DNA of 64,000 bases. Source: Parasponia andersonii (Eukaryota > Streptophyta > Magnoliopsida > Rosales > Cannabaceae). How positions within the stretch are numbered: position 1 is the first letter of the stretch; the number at the start of each line of letters is the position of its first letter. The notes under the pieces are model-generated. The model had not been told where the DNA came from, made no database searches, and was given only the letters and a program-made list of their open reading frames with translations. The position numbers and the translations under genes are program-made. Below are positions 11,211-23,498 of this stretch, piece by piece. The stretch lies in the NCBI GenBank assembly GCA_002914805.1, contig JXTB01000172.1, forward strand, positions 507,897 to 571,896, given 5' to 3'.

Positions 11211-14200
11211 AAGTGCCAACACATTTATGTGAGGCATTACCTAATTACTTTTGGTATACATTATGTTTGAAATTATGTATATTTGCTTAGGTTAAAAGCT
11301 TATTTTCCCGAAGTCAAAATTCTTTTGATTGAGGTTACAATGTTTTCTATCAAATAAATGAATAACTCCCTTATTTGCTTGTATTTTCTCCAAAATTAGC
11401 TGATGTTATAGTCAACAGGTTATTGACGTTGGGTCAAGCACTTATTGACCTCAATTCAAGAACATCATAACTTTTAGTCAAAAGCTTCATGACCTTGGGT
11501 CAAGAACTTTTTGACTTTGTGGCAAGAACCTCATGACTTTGAGTCAAGGGCTTTATGACCTGAGTCAAGAGCTTCGCGAAATTGAGACAAGAGTATTTTG
11601 AATAAGAGTAATAAATAATGACTTTTGAAATGATCTGAATTTAAATTCTACTCAATTGATAAGTTTTGGCATAATCATAGTTATGCCAATGCCATAACTT
11701 TTAAGTAAAAAAGTAAATATTGTTCAACACAAGCAAAAAAAAATTAAAAGCACAATCATTATCTGAATCATAACCAAAATAAAATAGTCTTTGTGAAGAA
11801 AACAATTAGGCCATTCATCTCTATCAGTTTCTATGTACTCCTCAAATTTCCTTAATCCATGATGATATAACTCGCATGCAAGCTTCTTGCAGAAGTATTC
11901 CATCCTCTTGGCAGTGACTTTGGAAACTAGCTTGTCGGATGTAAGGAACTCAGCATACTTGATGATGAACATACCACAGTCTCCACTGAATAAAAGCAAA
12001 AACATTAACTTAAATATAACAATATGGGAAATTAGGGTCAACTAATACTTGACCCATGATCAAGTGAGACGTGACCAAAGGTCAAGCCATCCTTGACCTT
12101 CAACAGGGCTGAAGTAATCCTTGACCTTGACCATGATCCTTCACCTTGACCACGCGTTAAGCTATCCTTGACCCGAGGTCAAGAAGCACCTGACACATGT
12201 CTAAGGTGAAGTTTACCTCAAAATTTTAAAAGAGTTTAACATTATTTACTAACCCATTGCTCTATTATGGATTACTCTCATAGAGATGAAATGAAAATGG
12301 TTGTGTTCCTTTCTGAATGTCCAACATACCATCAAATCCACCAACTATATCAAGAAGATAGAGCAAACATTTAGACATCATTGAACACTTCTTGTCTACC
12401 AACTCGTTATGCGAGGCCTTCCCTTGAACGAATCATAAATGACAATGGACCTCAAAGAAATATTAACCACAAGTAAGATCCAGTGGGCTAAAATCTCAAC
12501 ATGGATAAGTATATAGACAAATTCCACTTCAAACTAATGTTTACTGCAAAGAAATAAATCACCAAGCATATCACTACGCAGTACGTCATGTTTTTCTGAA
12601 TCAATGAGCCCACCCGACTTCTCATAATCCTCCCAGGCCAATCGAAGGTACTAGCTAAAATTAGAATCGATCATTGTATATTTTTCGGTGATGTTATCAA
12701 GATAAAATATACTTTTCAAATGCAAGTAGTAGAATGAATAATCAACTTGCTGCCAAAAAATAAAGTTCCAAAATATCAATGCATCATATAAACAAATAAA
12801 GTCAAGTTTCTCTTAGCCTTGAGTAATGACCATCTTGACACATGGCAAGGAACTTCATAACTCTACATCAATATAGACTCAGGTTCCTTTTGATTTGAGT
12901 CATGAACATCATAACCATCTTGACACATGGCCAAGAACTTCCTAAATCTAAGTCAATACAGAGTCAATGGCCTCTTGACTTTAGGTCATGAATATCCTAA
13001 CTCATTCAGATTATGAGTCAGGAATATCTTGAGTAGGAATTGAGAACGTCCTGACTAGGATCAAGACCTATATAACCCATTCCCATGAACAAATTAAACA
13101 ACAATTACCTCAGAAGAAAGCCACTGATTTGGTCCGTACAAAGTGTAAAACCAATTTTTATCGCTATGTGTCAATGTTCCAAGGTCCATTGTGCACTTTA
13201 ATGTGTTATGGGATTTGCTGTACTTTGGCTTAGTGGTACTGAAAAAATAATAATTAACGAAATTCAATATAAGAAGAAAAAAACAGAAAATTAATATAGT
13301 ATAAGAGAAAAGAGAATTCTTACTCCTTGGCATGGTGCTTCACCAGCCCTTGTCAAATGAATACTTTGAGGGACGCCAATTTTTCTTTCTTTATTTCATC
13401 ATCAGGGTCTACAAAGAAAGAGCAAATCCTTTGCTTCTTGAGGGACTGAATAGCTACCTTGGGCTTTATTGGCACACTTGTCTATAAAGTCTTTTTCTCA
13501 GTATGGGTGAACTTGTCAACTGGCTTCACAACCTATTTCGGCTATTCAGTTGCAGTTGGTCTCTCCCCCTGAGCTTTTTCATCCCTCTCCCTATGGGTCA
13601 TAAAGTTATTATCACCAGTGTCCTTGTTTTATATTCCCTGCTACGATTTACACATGTAAGACAGATATAACATATTAAATTACCTATAAATATAAAGGTC
13701 AAGTATCAACTGACTAAGGTCAAGAGGCCCTGGACCCAAAGTCATGAAGAAGTTGACTAGGGTCAAGTCACTTGACCTATATTCAAGTGATCCTTGATCT
13801 AAACCTATGTATAATACCTTTTTATGATCTCTAAGACCAATAGCAGCCTGGATGCCCTTCTTAATGATGTCGACTTCTGATTTAGAGCCCATTTTCTCTC
13901 TAAATTGCGTAGGGAAATATGAGGTTATCATCTTTCCTCATATCTTCTATGCTCTAGTTTTCAAACTCGTGGAACATAGAGCTTGTGTAATGCGTATCAA
14001 CATCCATGGATCACAATACCTCGGCCGCTATTGCATCTTTCTCTGCCACTGTCTTCTTCTTTTTTTTAGGTTTCTCTTTCTCCTTTTCTCTCCTCTTCCC
14101 AGCTTACTATCGTTACCATCATCTTTATTATCATCATTTGTCTTTAGTGCACCAGCTTCTCCTCCCTCTTAACTATCATCATCGTCGTCGTCATCACCCT

Positions 14201-16800
14201 TTTCTTCTCTCTTTTCATCCTCCTTGTCTTCCTTTTTCTCTTCTTTGTCTTCTTCCTCTTTCTTTTCTTATTTCTCCTCTTTATTCTTTTCTTTTCTCTA
14301 CTCAGTCTCTTCCTGTTCATCCATTGCCTCTACTTGTATATTCTTCTCCTTTACCTCTATCCGTTTAAACAAATAATTAACTAAATATATATACTTGACC
14401 AGATGTACTTCTCGATTTAGGGTTAAGATGTAATTAACGTTAGGTCAGGAACTTCTTGACTCGAAGATAAGAACTTATTACAATATAGAAACTTTTACTT
14501 CTTTCTCGTCTATGTTTGTATGCTACAAACCGGCCTAGTGCCGGTCATCAGGCTGTGAGATATGTTTAGGTCGAGGTCTTTACTCGTAGACACTAACGTT
14601 GTTCATATTTGCTTCAATGCCTCCTACTATATCTATTAAGGTGCACATCATCTGGAGTAAATCAAACTATTGAGCACATATACTCTTAAGCTCTTCTTTA
14701 ACCTGATCCATCTCTCCTTTGACTTCTTCAAGGTGCTTTAACACGGCTTCATGGAAACGTGTTCCATTACCACAACACCAAATTTCACCTACTGGCATTT
14801 AGAAGGATGAATGTTCCTAACTTCAGTCACTTCATCGTCCTCGTCTTGGAGAGCTTTGTTTTTCTTCTCAAGAACTAGTTTCCTCTTCAACAAAGCCTTC
14901 TCAATAGCAATCAAGCCTCTTGTACGTATTTCACTCAATTCTTTCTCACTTGGTTTAAATTCTAATGTTTACATTAGTAACAAGTAATAAAAACTTGAGT
15001 CAGGAACTTATTGACCTAGGTGAACAACACTTTGACCTGCTGTCAATAAGTTCTTTATATGTGGTCAAGGCCAAGAACTTCTTGACCCAAGTGTTAGGAA
15101 GTCTAAGAAATTCTTGACGCAAATCATGAAGTTATTGACACGTCATCAATGAGCTCTACACATGTTAAGGCCAAGATGTTCTTGACCTAGGTAAAGACAT
15201 TATTAACCACATGTCAAGGCCAAGAAATTCTTGACCCAAGTAAAGACGTTATTGATCACTAGAGTAAGAAGTTCTTAGCCTAGGTCAAAAAGTTATTGAC
15301 CTCGTCACTAAGGAGCTTTACACATGTCAAGGCCAAGAAGTTCTTGACCTACGTAAAGACATTATTGACCAAAAAAGCAAGAAGTTCTTGACCTTGGTCA
15401 AGCAAATCTTGACCACAAGTCAAGATCCTCTTGACATTGGTCAGGATCCTCTTGGCCTATACTCAATTATTAATAGTAGCCAGTAAAAGTAAAAATATTG
15501 AATTACAAGAAATGATTCTTACATCAGGATTGAGGAAAATTTCCTCCTGAATTTTCTCATGTGTAAGCTTATTCTCCTTAGTTGTACTATAATTCAAAAT
15601 CCTAGGATATTTCTCCTCATCATCTTGTATAGCATGCTTCATAGCAAAATCTAGAAAACACTCATATGCTCAAATTTGAAGTACCACTGGAAATCCATTA
15701 AACTCATAACATGTGACTAACTTGCCATTAATCATTGTCACTACCGAAACACTGCTTCTTTTTTTCATTTGGTCTTTCAAGTCAGACCATAAGTAAGAAC
15801 CCCACTGGTAAGCATTGAAGGCATCGAGGTTGTTTACTAACTAGAAGCATATATCAGGCACATTCATTGACTTTGTATTCGACAGTAGGGCTTGTCCAAG
15901 AAAATACAGAAGCGTAAGCTTCACATCATCTTCATCATTTTCAACTTATATGCTACTATACACAACATCCAATATTTCTCTTTTCATCACTTTATGTGAG
16001 CTAAAGTACTTTTCCTGTATATTATCACCAAGCTTCACTACATAAACATTGGTGTCTCCATAAATCTTCAATCCACTTATTACAACTAGGTGTACCTTCA
16101 TAAAGGGTACCACAATTCCACATATATCTATGTTAATAAGTGATAATGAAGGGTACCACGATTCCACATATATCTATGTTAATAACTTCATTATCATTGC
16201 TCGAGTCTTCATAGTACACCTGCCGCATTATCATGTTGTAAAAAATCTGTTCAGACAACCTGATATTCTTTATATCCAAAAAACGACCCATATATGTTTT
16301 ACCAAATAAAACTTTCTACTCGTTAGTTAACTTTGCTTTTGTAACTGTCATCATCTCATGTACTATTTTGTGGATATTTATCTTCCCGTTTGTAATCTCC
16401 CTTTCCAGGTCATATAGTTTTAATGGCTACAAAAAAAATATACAAATTTATTACCAATAGGAAAGAAAGTAATTAAAATGTAACTAGTTATTATAGTCAA
16501 GAGGATATGGACCTCAACAACATGAGGTCAAGACTTACTCGATCTCTGATCATTATCTTCTTGACCTCATGTCAATAGTCTATTGGCATCTACCATCTAG
16601 TCAAAAGGTCCCTGACCAAAAGTTAAGAGTATCCTGGCCTCTGGTCAAGAACGTCTTAATATCTGCCAAGAAGCTCATTGACATCGAGCCATGAAAGTCT
16701 TCACTAGAGTCAATATTATCTTGACTAAAGTCAGTATTATCTTGATCCAGGTTATAAATATCATGACTAAGATTATGAACAACCTAATCTTAGGTCTGCA
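10460..16800. repeat. dispersed TTCTTGACC / GGTCAAGAA repeat clusters
   Basis: Dozens of copies of TTGACC or its complement, usually within TTCTTGACC / GGTCAAGAA, occur in blocks at about 10480-10640, 11400-11600, 12030-12210, 12820-13080, 13690-13800, 14390-14480, 14990-15470 and 16490-16800. They fall in non-coding gaps between the pseudogene exons. Inside blocks there is periodicity: about 22 bp at 11490-11590, and AAGGCCAAGAANTTCTTGACC units at 15067, 15167, 15216 and 15329. Both orientations alternate, giving many small inverted repeats. No known repeat family is recognised. Confidence 0.8.
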
Positions 16801-17290
16801 TATTTTTGACTCCATCAATACATGCACCTAACCAATATCTCTAAAAATTCACTCCATAAACATTATTAATAAACCCCAAAATAGGTCATAATCTTTGGCT
16901 CAATGACTAACAACATCAACCCATATAAAAATAGTAACCCACACAATAAAATTAGAGAAAGGTATTAAATTTCACAAAATTCAAAAACCATACCCAAAAA
17001 TATAGCATCTGATGTTACTAAGATTGGTTTTTACTAAGAAATAGTGTAAAAAAAAATGCTTTTTGAAAAAAGAAATAAAAACAAACCTTTAGTTCCTCTA
17101 CCGAAGCTTCGAGTGTTGCATTTCTCTTCAAATTAGCCGTCTTTTATACTGGGGTTTTCGGCTCCACCACTGGGTTCTTCACCGGAGACTTAGATGGAGT
17201 TTTCTTCTTTGATGATAGTGTTGTGGCTTGAGTCTTTGGACTTTATTTTTTTACCTTCCGTCGAACGTGTTTTAGCTATTTTAATAGAGG
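11724..17290 (-). pseudogene. DUF1985/Ulp1-like (C48) protease pseudogene
   Basis: Read from high to low coordinates. An N-terminal exon near 17280-17080 is Lys/Ser/Pro-rich. The DUF1985 part spans about 16340-15540 (EQIFYNMIMRQVYYEDSS, then FNAYQWGSYLW and YECFLDFAMKHAIQDD). A coiled-coil-like piece lies at 14960-14820 and an acidic-basic low-complexity linker (EEDKEEKKEDKEDEKREE) at 14340-14160. Further exons sit at 13460-13330 and 13250-13094. The peptidase part shows HWILLVV (His) near 12490, YDS (Asp) near 12435 and GDCGMF (nucleophile Cys) near 11985. The H-D-C triad is thus visible, but stops, a frameshift near 12420 and a 46-bp duplication near 16105 break it. Known members cleave SUMO-like conjugates; this copy is dead. 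Confidence 0.8.
16105..16196 (-). repeat. 46-bp tandem duplication inside the DUF1985 region
   Basis: GGGTACCAC starting at 16105 and again at 16151 begins two nearly identical 46-bp copies that include CCACATATATCTATGTTAATAA. Because 46 is not a multiple of three, the duplication shifts the reading frame of the protease pseudogene. Confidence 0.85.
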
Positions 17291-18412
17291 ACTAGGTTGG
17301 GTCTTTCATAATAAAATAAAGGATTGGGTTGGATTTTTCTTCGAATTTCAGACCGAAATCAAGCTTTACGTTTGGGTGTTCTTTGGATTTCACAGAGAAA
17401 TTGAGAGAAAATAGATACCGGGGTTCCAATTTTATAGGGAAATGGGTTTCAATTTTCGAAAATGAGGGTTTTGTGGGGAAGTATGTGGGGGTAGTGGTGT
17501 GGGGTGTGTCAAATCGTGTGTTAGCCGTAACTGGGATTAGTAGGGGCATTAATGACTTTTATCGACTGTTGGACTCACTTTTACTCCTAAAAAAACTTAT
17601 CTAATTTTGTAGTCCTAAAAAGGGAAAATGAAGCTCAACAAGTCCTATCCATATTCTTTTCTCTAGAGTCTCCCCTTACTTTTTTTAAATTATAATTTAT
17701 AACTTAATTTCGTTTAAAAATTTCAGTTTTATCATACATTTACGCCTGCTAAACTTTATAAATATAATTTTTGGCTATATAAATTATTAAAAAGTTAAGC
17801 AATGCCCCTCGTACTACCCTACTGATTTTTTTTTTAATTTTTGAATTTTATGTATATTATTTTGAAGTACTTAATTTTGCCTTCTCTATTTATTGATAAT
17901 TTTTTGTACTCATTTTAAATACTCTTTTTAATTTTATATAGGGCTATGTAGATTAATGAGTTTCAAAATTACATTTAGATTTTTCATGAGTTACATATTG
18001 CTAAAGTACAAGTCCATTTAAAAAAAAAAAAGAGAAGAATATATATATATATATATAATATGAGAAAAAAAGAGAAAGAAAACAAATTTCGCTAAAAAAA
18101 AGTTGTGTATGCCCCTTAAAAAAATTTCCTAGCTCCTTGATTGATCAAATAATTCTGAAAACCAACAAAATTAACTAAAACTCAATTATGCCATTTTGAT
18201 TTCTTGATTTTCAGTAAAACAATGACTAATCGGTGAACTTAAAGCATGAAAATCATATCGAATTGCTTTGAACACTAAAAAATATGCCTTAATGATCAAA
18301 AAATCATATCGAATTCGAGCTTTAAGTTCCAAAACTCAATGATCAAAAGAATCAAAAGGTTAAAAATTAGTGAAAAACCACGAACTCAACCTCTCAAAGA
18401 ACAGAGAAAGAT

Positions 18413-18648
18413 GTTGTCCCAAAATAGCTGTCATATTTACTTTTTCATCGACTTAAATGCAAAAAAATTAGCAAAAAGAACAAGCTCAAATTAATACTTA
18501 TGTTTTAACTTTCTAAATGAGTAGTTGTTGTCCCAAAAAAGCTGTCATATTTGCTATTCCGTCAACTTAAATGCTGACAGATCAAAAAACGAACAAAAGT
18601 TAATTTAACACTTATTTTTTAACTTTTGAAATGAGTAGTTACTGTTGA
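18413..18648. repeat. 114-bp imperfect tandem duplication
   Basis: GTTGTCCCAAAA followed by AGCTGTCATATTT begins at 18413 and again at 18527. Both copies continue through a CGTCAACTTAAATG-like block, a TTAA(C)ACTTAT block and an AATGAGTAGTT end. The copies differ at several positions, so the duplication is not recent. Confidence 0.75.
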
Positions 18649-20116
18649 TTTCTTAGTATTTAAGTGTATGAGATTGCAAATGAGACAGCAAGACAGCACT
18701 TTAGGACATGATGATCTCAATCAAGAGAGAGGTTTTTATTAAATTAAAAACTAAAGTCATTTAATTTTTTTAAACAAGTGCCCCCCGTGTATCTAATATA
18801 AAAAAAAGTCCCTGATTTGAGATTTCTTAAAACAGTGCCCTCAAAATCTTGCAATTTTGACCAAATTAAATCTTTGCATAAATATTCCTTGGTACCGTAT
18901 ACCTCCATAATTACAACTAAAACCACTAATTCTGATCGCTAACACTAAGCTCCAATAAATTAATTCGAAAAATTATTTAAAAAACATCGAATAACTTTAT
19001 TATCACGAATTAATGTGCCTAATAGGACTTATAGATATTCCTAAAAATGAATAACAAAACATCGAATTTCATTTTATTTACAATAAATTGATGATTTCGC
19101 AAGATATTTACGTGAGTCAACTCAAGAGGGTAATAATCTAACCATTATCTTCAACCTTAGATTTCAATTGTAATTTTTACTAGGTTGAATTTATTCAATT
19201 GAAGTTGAACATTAAGTTAATTTAAGGCATTTAAAAACCCACATTTGTGACCAAATTCATCAATACATATTTAATGAGAGAAATGAGAGAATTTTCGGCC
19301 TTTCAATTTTTCATTGAAATAATATAACATTTATTATAAATGAATTATAATTTTTCCCATTTTTCACTATGAGTTTTAAAGTAAGGACATTAAAGATAAT
19401 ATCTCAAAATAGAAAGAGGAAAGAAAAAAGAGCTTTGATATTCGGTCAACAGTAAGTAGTATGAAAAAATAATGAAAAAAATCAAATTATAAGAACTGAA
19501 CCCCCCCTCCCAAACTCTCTTAAAAAAAAAAAAGCAATAAAAATTGAAGGGCTTAGAACCGTAGCTCTCTATCTCTTTCTCTCTAAAATTTATCCTCATC
19601 AAAACTTTTCGATGTTGATTTCGATCTCACTCTTTGATCTCTCTTTCCGGTAGACTTTCTTTTCTTATTTTTATTTTTTAATAATTCTTTCATTTATGTG
19701 AATGTCTTGTTTCCACATATTCATGGGGTTTGATCGTACCAAATTCTATTTCGTTTATTTTCTTTATTCTTCTTTTTGTTTTGGAATCTTCTTTTAGGTA
19801 TAAATATTTTATGATATAAATATGGAAGAACTTCAATATAGACACTGCACGGTTTATTAAAAAAAAGTGTATCATACTTGGTGTTATCTTTCAAAATAAT
19901 AAAATATATTTTGAAAATCTAGATTTTATGACCTTTTTGATGACATTTTTGGGATTCATTATCTATCTCTTAAAAAGTGACTTTAATGTTACTATAGATA
20001 TGAGAACTTCTATAATGATATGTACGACAATACAACTAATTATACTAACACTTTATTAAGAGACAGTAGTAGTGTCTATTTTCGTTTTATCTTTATTTTT
20101 CATTCATACACAAGTT

Positions 20117-20241
20117 AAGATTAGTCTTTTTTTGTTGTTGTTGATATTTTGTTTTGTAATTATTTTGCTTATATAGAGCTAAGATTAGTCTTTTTTTATT
20201 GTTGTTGATATTATGTTTTGTAATTATTTTGCTTATATTGA
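20117..20241. repeat. 64-bp tandem duplication
   Basis: AAGATTAGTCTTTTTTT starts at 20117 and again at 20181; the two 64-bp units, each including GTTGTTGATATT and TAATTATTTTGCTTATAT, are nearly identical. Confidence 0.85.
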
Positions 20242-20352
20242 AGCAAATCATTTATTTAATATTTAATCTCTTTTTTTCTCTTAAAAAATAGAGGAAAGAA
20301 AAAAGCAATAAATCCATTATCCTTGCACATAATATCTTATGTAATAATTATA

Positions 20353-20723
20353 TAAGGGTAAACTATTAAAAAATATTATGAGATTTGAGTATTCTGCAAT
20401 TTAAATCCTGAAATTTGGACTCTGCAAAATAATACTCTGATATTAGAAATTTCTAAAAATTAATATCATGAGTTAACTTTTTAAATCATTTTAACCAGTA
20501 AAAAACAATAATAGCCTCAAAATTAAGGAGAATAATAATGATTAATCTAGTTAGTGTGTAATATTATTATTTTTTTGTTTCTAAAATTAGTCAAAAAGTC
20601 AGTTTAGGGTATTAATTTTCAGAATTTTTTTATTCTCAAGATATTATTTTGCAAAGTCCAAACTTTAGGGTTTATATTACAGAACACTCAAATATCAAAA
20701 TATTTATTTGCAGTTCACCTAAT
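20353..20723. mobile_element. foldback MITE with about 140-bp inverted arms
   Basis: The left arm (20353-20490) and the reverse complement of the right arm (20585-20723) match over nearly their full length. Shared landmarks in order are GATTTGAGT.TTCTG, a CC(C)T.AA.TTTGGACT block, GCAAAATAATA and an AAATTAATA block. About 95 bp of unpaired sequence lies between the arms. No coding capacity is present. AT-rich words flank both ends, so the target-site duplication is ambiguous. A diverged relative of one arm lies at 36768-36885. Confidence 0.75.
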
Positions 20724-21159
20724 TAAATAATTATAGCTTGTATTTCAACTTTTTGCTCTATTTATTTTATATATAGATAATATTAACATTATTCTTCGAT
20801 TTAAAATCTACGACAAATTTATACACTTTTTTAGTCAAACACTAAATTTAATCGGTGAGTTTGTCGAATTATCATTTTGAGATTTGTAGTGAAAATATAT
20901 GGTGTAGATTGAACCAATAAAATAGAAAATAAAATTACGTAATTATCACTCAAATTCTATAATGGTTCACTAAATTATAAAGCTAACAGTTTTGGTTGCC
21001 TTAGAACATATATAACCAAAAACAAAATAGAAAAAGGAAAAAGGAAAAATAGCTATTGTCGGTGATAAATTTAACTTTATCACTTTTATTAACCATTATT
21101 CTTCTTATAATACATCTAATCTTTTTATTTAAGGAGTAATAACATCTAATCTTAAGACA

Positions 21160-21402
21160 AAGGTTGGTTAATAGCCTAGCAGCAATATGGTTATTCTGGA
21201 GATTAGAGGTCGCAGGTTCGAATTTGGTTCAAATTTGGGTAACTCATTCAGGAGTCCCTTTTTCTGTCCTCAAAGTGTCGTTTTCGCTAATTATTTGGAT
21301 GAGATTTATGTGACTCAGTCAACCGTCTCACAGCGGCGACTCATTTATAGGATGTTAGGGAACATTCTTGAACAAAATTGACTGGTAGTATTTTAAAAAA
21401 AA
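21160..21402 (+). mobile_element. tRNA-derived SINE
   Basis: A box-A-like TAGCCTAGCAGCAA (from 21172) is followed about 40 bp later by box-B-like GGTTCGAATTT (21215-21225), the arrangement of a tRNA internal Pol III promoter. A tRNA-unrelated body of about 165 bp follows and ends in an A-rich tail (A10-12 at about 21394-21405). The total length of about 240 bp fits plant SINEs. Flanking words CTTAAGACAA and TTCAAGAAAA may be a worn target-site duplication. Confidence 0.65.
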
Positions 21403-23215
21403 AAAATTCAAGAAAATTGATTGTTAATGATTTTTTTAAAAAAATGTGACTTAAATAACGATCGTCACTTATAACAAACTTTAAAAAAATATATCATATA
21501 CACTGCTAAACTTAAATCTCTAAACTTTTAAACTCACGCACACGTAAAACTCGTAAAACCGAGCTAGCGCAGGTTGCTTGTTCATGGTTAAATACAAAAG
21601 CATCTTCCAACCTCGAAAGCAACACCATAACGGAGTTGATTATTTGACTTTTGTACTTTGGAGTTTAAGTAAATGCAAGCTGAGACTGTGATTACTTAAC
21701 TAATTTTTACTGTCCTCAAAACCTGCACCCATAAAAAGCCCAAATCCCATAGTTTTATGCTTAATTTTTAACCCAAGTCGTCGGTGGAGTTTTATTCTAC
21801 TCCCTCTTGATGGGTATTGCTCCTCTACTTCTTTGACCACCATAATCTCACCTTACTTCCCACTCCCAACCTCAGTTATAACAATTGTCAAAGGTCCCAC
21901 CCGCTATATGGATAAATATATTTAAATAAAATGACAAGACAATTATCTTTTGGTCTTAAACAATGTTCTCTAGCGTAACGTCTTATCTTTTAGCACCCAC
22001 CTTTCTGTGATTAGGTCATTTGTTGAATGTTGATTAGATCTATGTTATGTTTGTTGGAGAAAAAGATTTGGGTATTTATAATGATGACCAATTAAATTGC
22101 AGTGATGAAAGGATTGCTTTTATTATGTTGGAATTATTTTAACACGACATAAAATTGAAAATCAATGTCACATTGTGTTATAAACCACTTGGAAATGGAG
22201 TTCTAAAATTCGTCTATTAAAGTACATAACTAGCTAAAAATGGAAACCAAAAGACAAAAATCAATTTATTTGACGAAATGTACCTTAAACAAGAAGGGAT
22301 AATTTAATTTGTTTTAAATAATTTTTTTTGAGATATTGTTGAAAATAATTTATTTTCACTAAAATTGCATGAAAAGTATAAAATAAAATAAAACACACAC
22401 TTTCCAACCGTCGATCTAGCAAAGGGAAAGGAAGTGGACCCCGCGGTTCCTGACAAATTACTCAAACACATGTACAAACCCACGACCAACAGGTATATGA
22501 ACCGACCAATGACCAATATGGACCATCCACACCGCTATGACTACCTGCGAGTTGCGTATTGGATCGCTATCACACTATCACATATTCACCTTCCTCGTAA
22601 TTTCCTTCTTCCTTCTTTTTTTAAAAAGAAAATAATATATATATATATATATATATATGCAGTCTTTTGTTGAAAGATAAAACCAAAATGACTAACAGTA
22701 ATATATATTATGCCCCTTCCAAAAAAGCAGAAAAAAAAAAAGACTACGTGATACACTGAAGAATAAAAAATTTAAATTAATTTTATAATTCCATTTACAA
22801 AGAGTGTAAATATTACAATTTTCCCTTAATAGTTAAGTACTATTTGTTTTTGTTCTAATAATATTGGCGATCAAATTATGTCCAATTTATGAATTCGTTT
22901 TATCATGATATGATTCTACGTGATTTTCACCTAAGCCAAATGGTAGATGCTTTTTAAGACATCTTGATAAACCATCTTCTGGAAAAAAATAATCTAGAAA
23001 AAAATAATAATTCGATTATTACGATATCAAATTATTTATTAATTTCTAACTTGCGTCTTTTTTTTTTTAACTCTATTTATTATCTGCTACTTAAAAACTA
23101 CATAATGCTACATAATTTAAGTTTTTTTTTTTCAGATAATTTATCATGATATTTAAATATTAGTTAACGTTTTAAAAAAAATTCCAAAATTCTTACACTA
23201 AAAAATGGGAAGAGT

Positions 23216-23498
23216 TATAAAGCAAGGCAAAACAGATTCCAAAATAGGTGAGGTGGAAGCATCCCTTTTGGGTACTCAGTCCCTCTCTTTCTTCTTTTCT
23301 CTTCTCTTGTCTTGACAATTTTTCCTTTCTTTTTTTTTTTTTTTGTTTTTTTTTCATCTCACGCGGTCACTCACTCAACTCGCTCAAGACTCTCACAACC
23401 CATTCGTTCATATACTCGGCTTTCTCTCTTTTCACTCTCCACTACTCTGCTCCACCCATTTCATCTCCTAAATCTTTCAACCAATCAAGTCACACAAA
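23216..23498 (+). promoter_or_regulatory. promoter and pyrimidine-rich 5' UTR of the NHL gene
   Basis: A TTATAAAG element (about 23215-23222) is a possible TATA box. Downstream sequence to the ATG is strongly C/T-rich with CTCTCTTTCTTC-type patches, as in many plant 5' UTRs. The transcription start cannot be fixed from sequence alone. Confidence 0.35.

Larger units (their letters stand above)
9262..17604. mobile_element. decayed Mutator-like unit with transposase and Ulp1 protease remains
   Basis: A MuDR-type transposase pseudogene (+) and a DUF1985/Ulp1 protease pseudogene (-) lie tail to tail, separated by about 500 bp. Capture of Ulp1-like (C48) genes by plant Mutator-like elements is established for the Kaonashi/KI-MULE group; that the two pseudogenes are one element is inferred from adjacency and from the shared TTCTTGACC repeat background. 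Terminal inverted repeats and a 9-11-bp target duplication were looked for by eye and not found, so both ends are approximate. Confidence 0.6.
17605..23248. other. AT-rich intergenic spacer with small repeats
   Basis: No protein of known family is readable on either strand. It holds a TA microsatellite near 18037, a 114-bp tandem duplication (18413-18648), a 64-bp tandem duplication (20117-20241), a foldback MITE (20353-20723), a SINE (21160-21402) and a TA microsatellite (22636-22659). Short open frames here have no recognisable domains or codon bias. Confidence 0.6.

Noticed and set aside
14006..14368. 120-codon Leu/Ser/Phe-rich frame on +
   Set aside because: It is the antisense of the Glu/Lys/Asp-rich linker of the Ulp1-like pseudogene on -.
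11400..15470. CRISPR-like regular repeats
   Set aside because: Repeats are degenerate, in both orientations, irregularly spaced, and in a plant nuclear sequence; no array structure.
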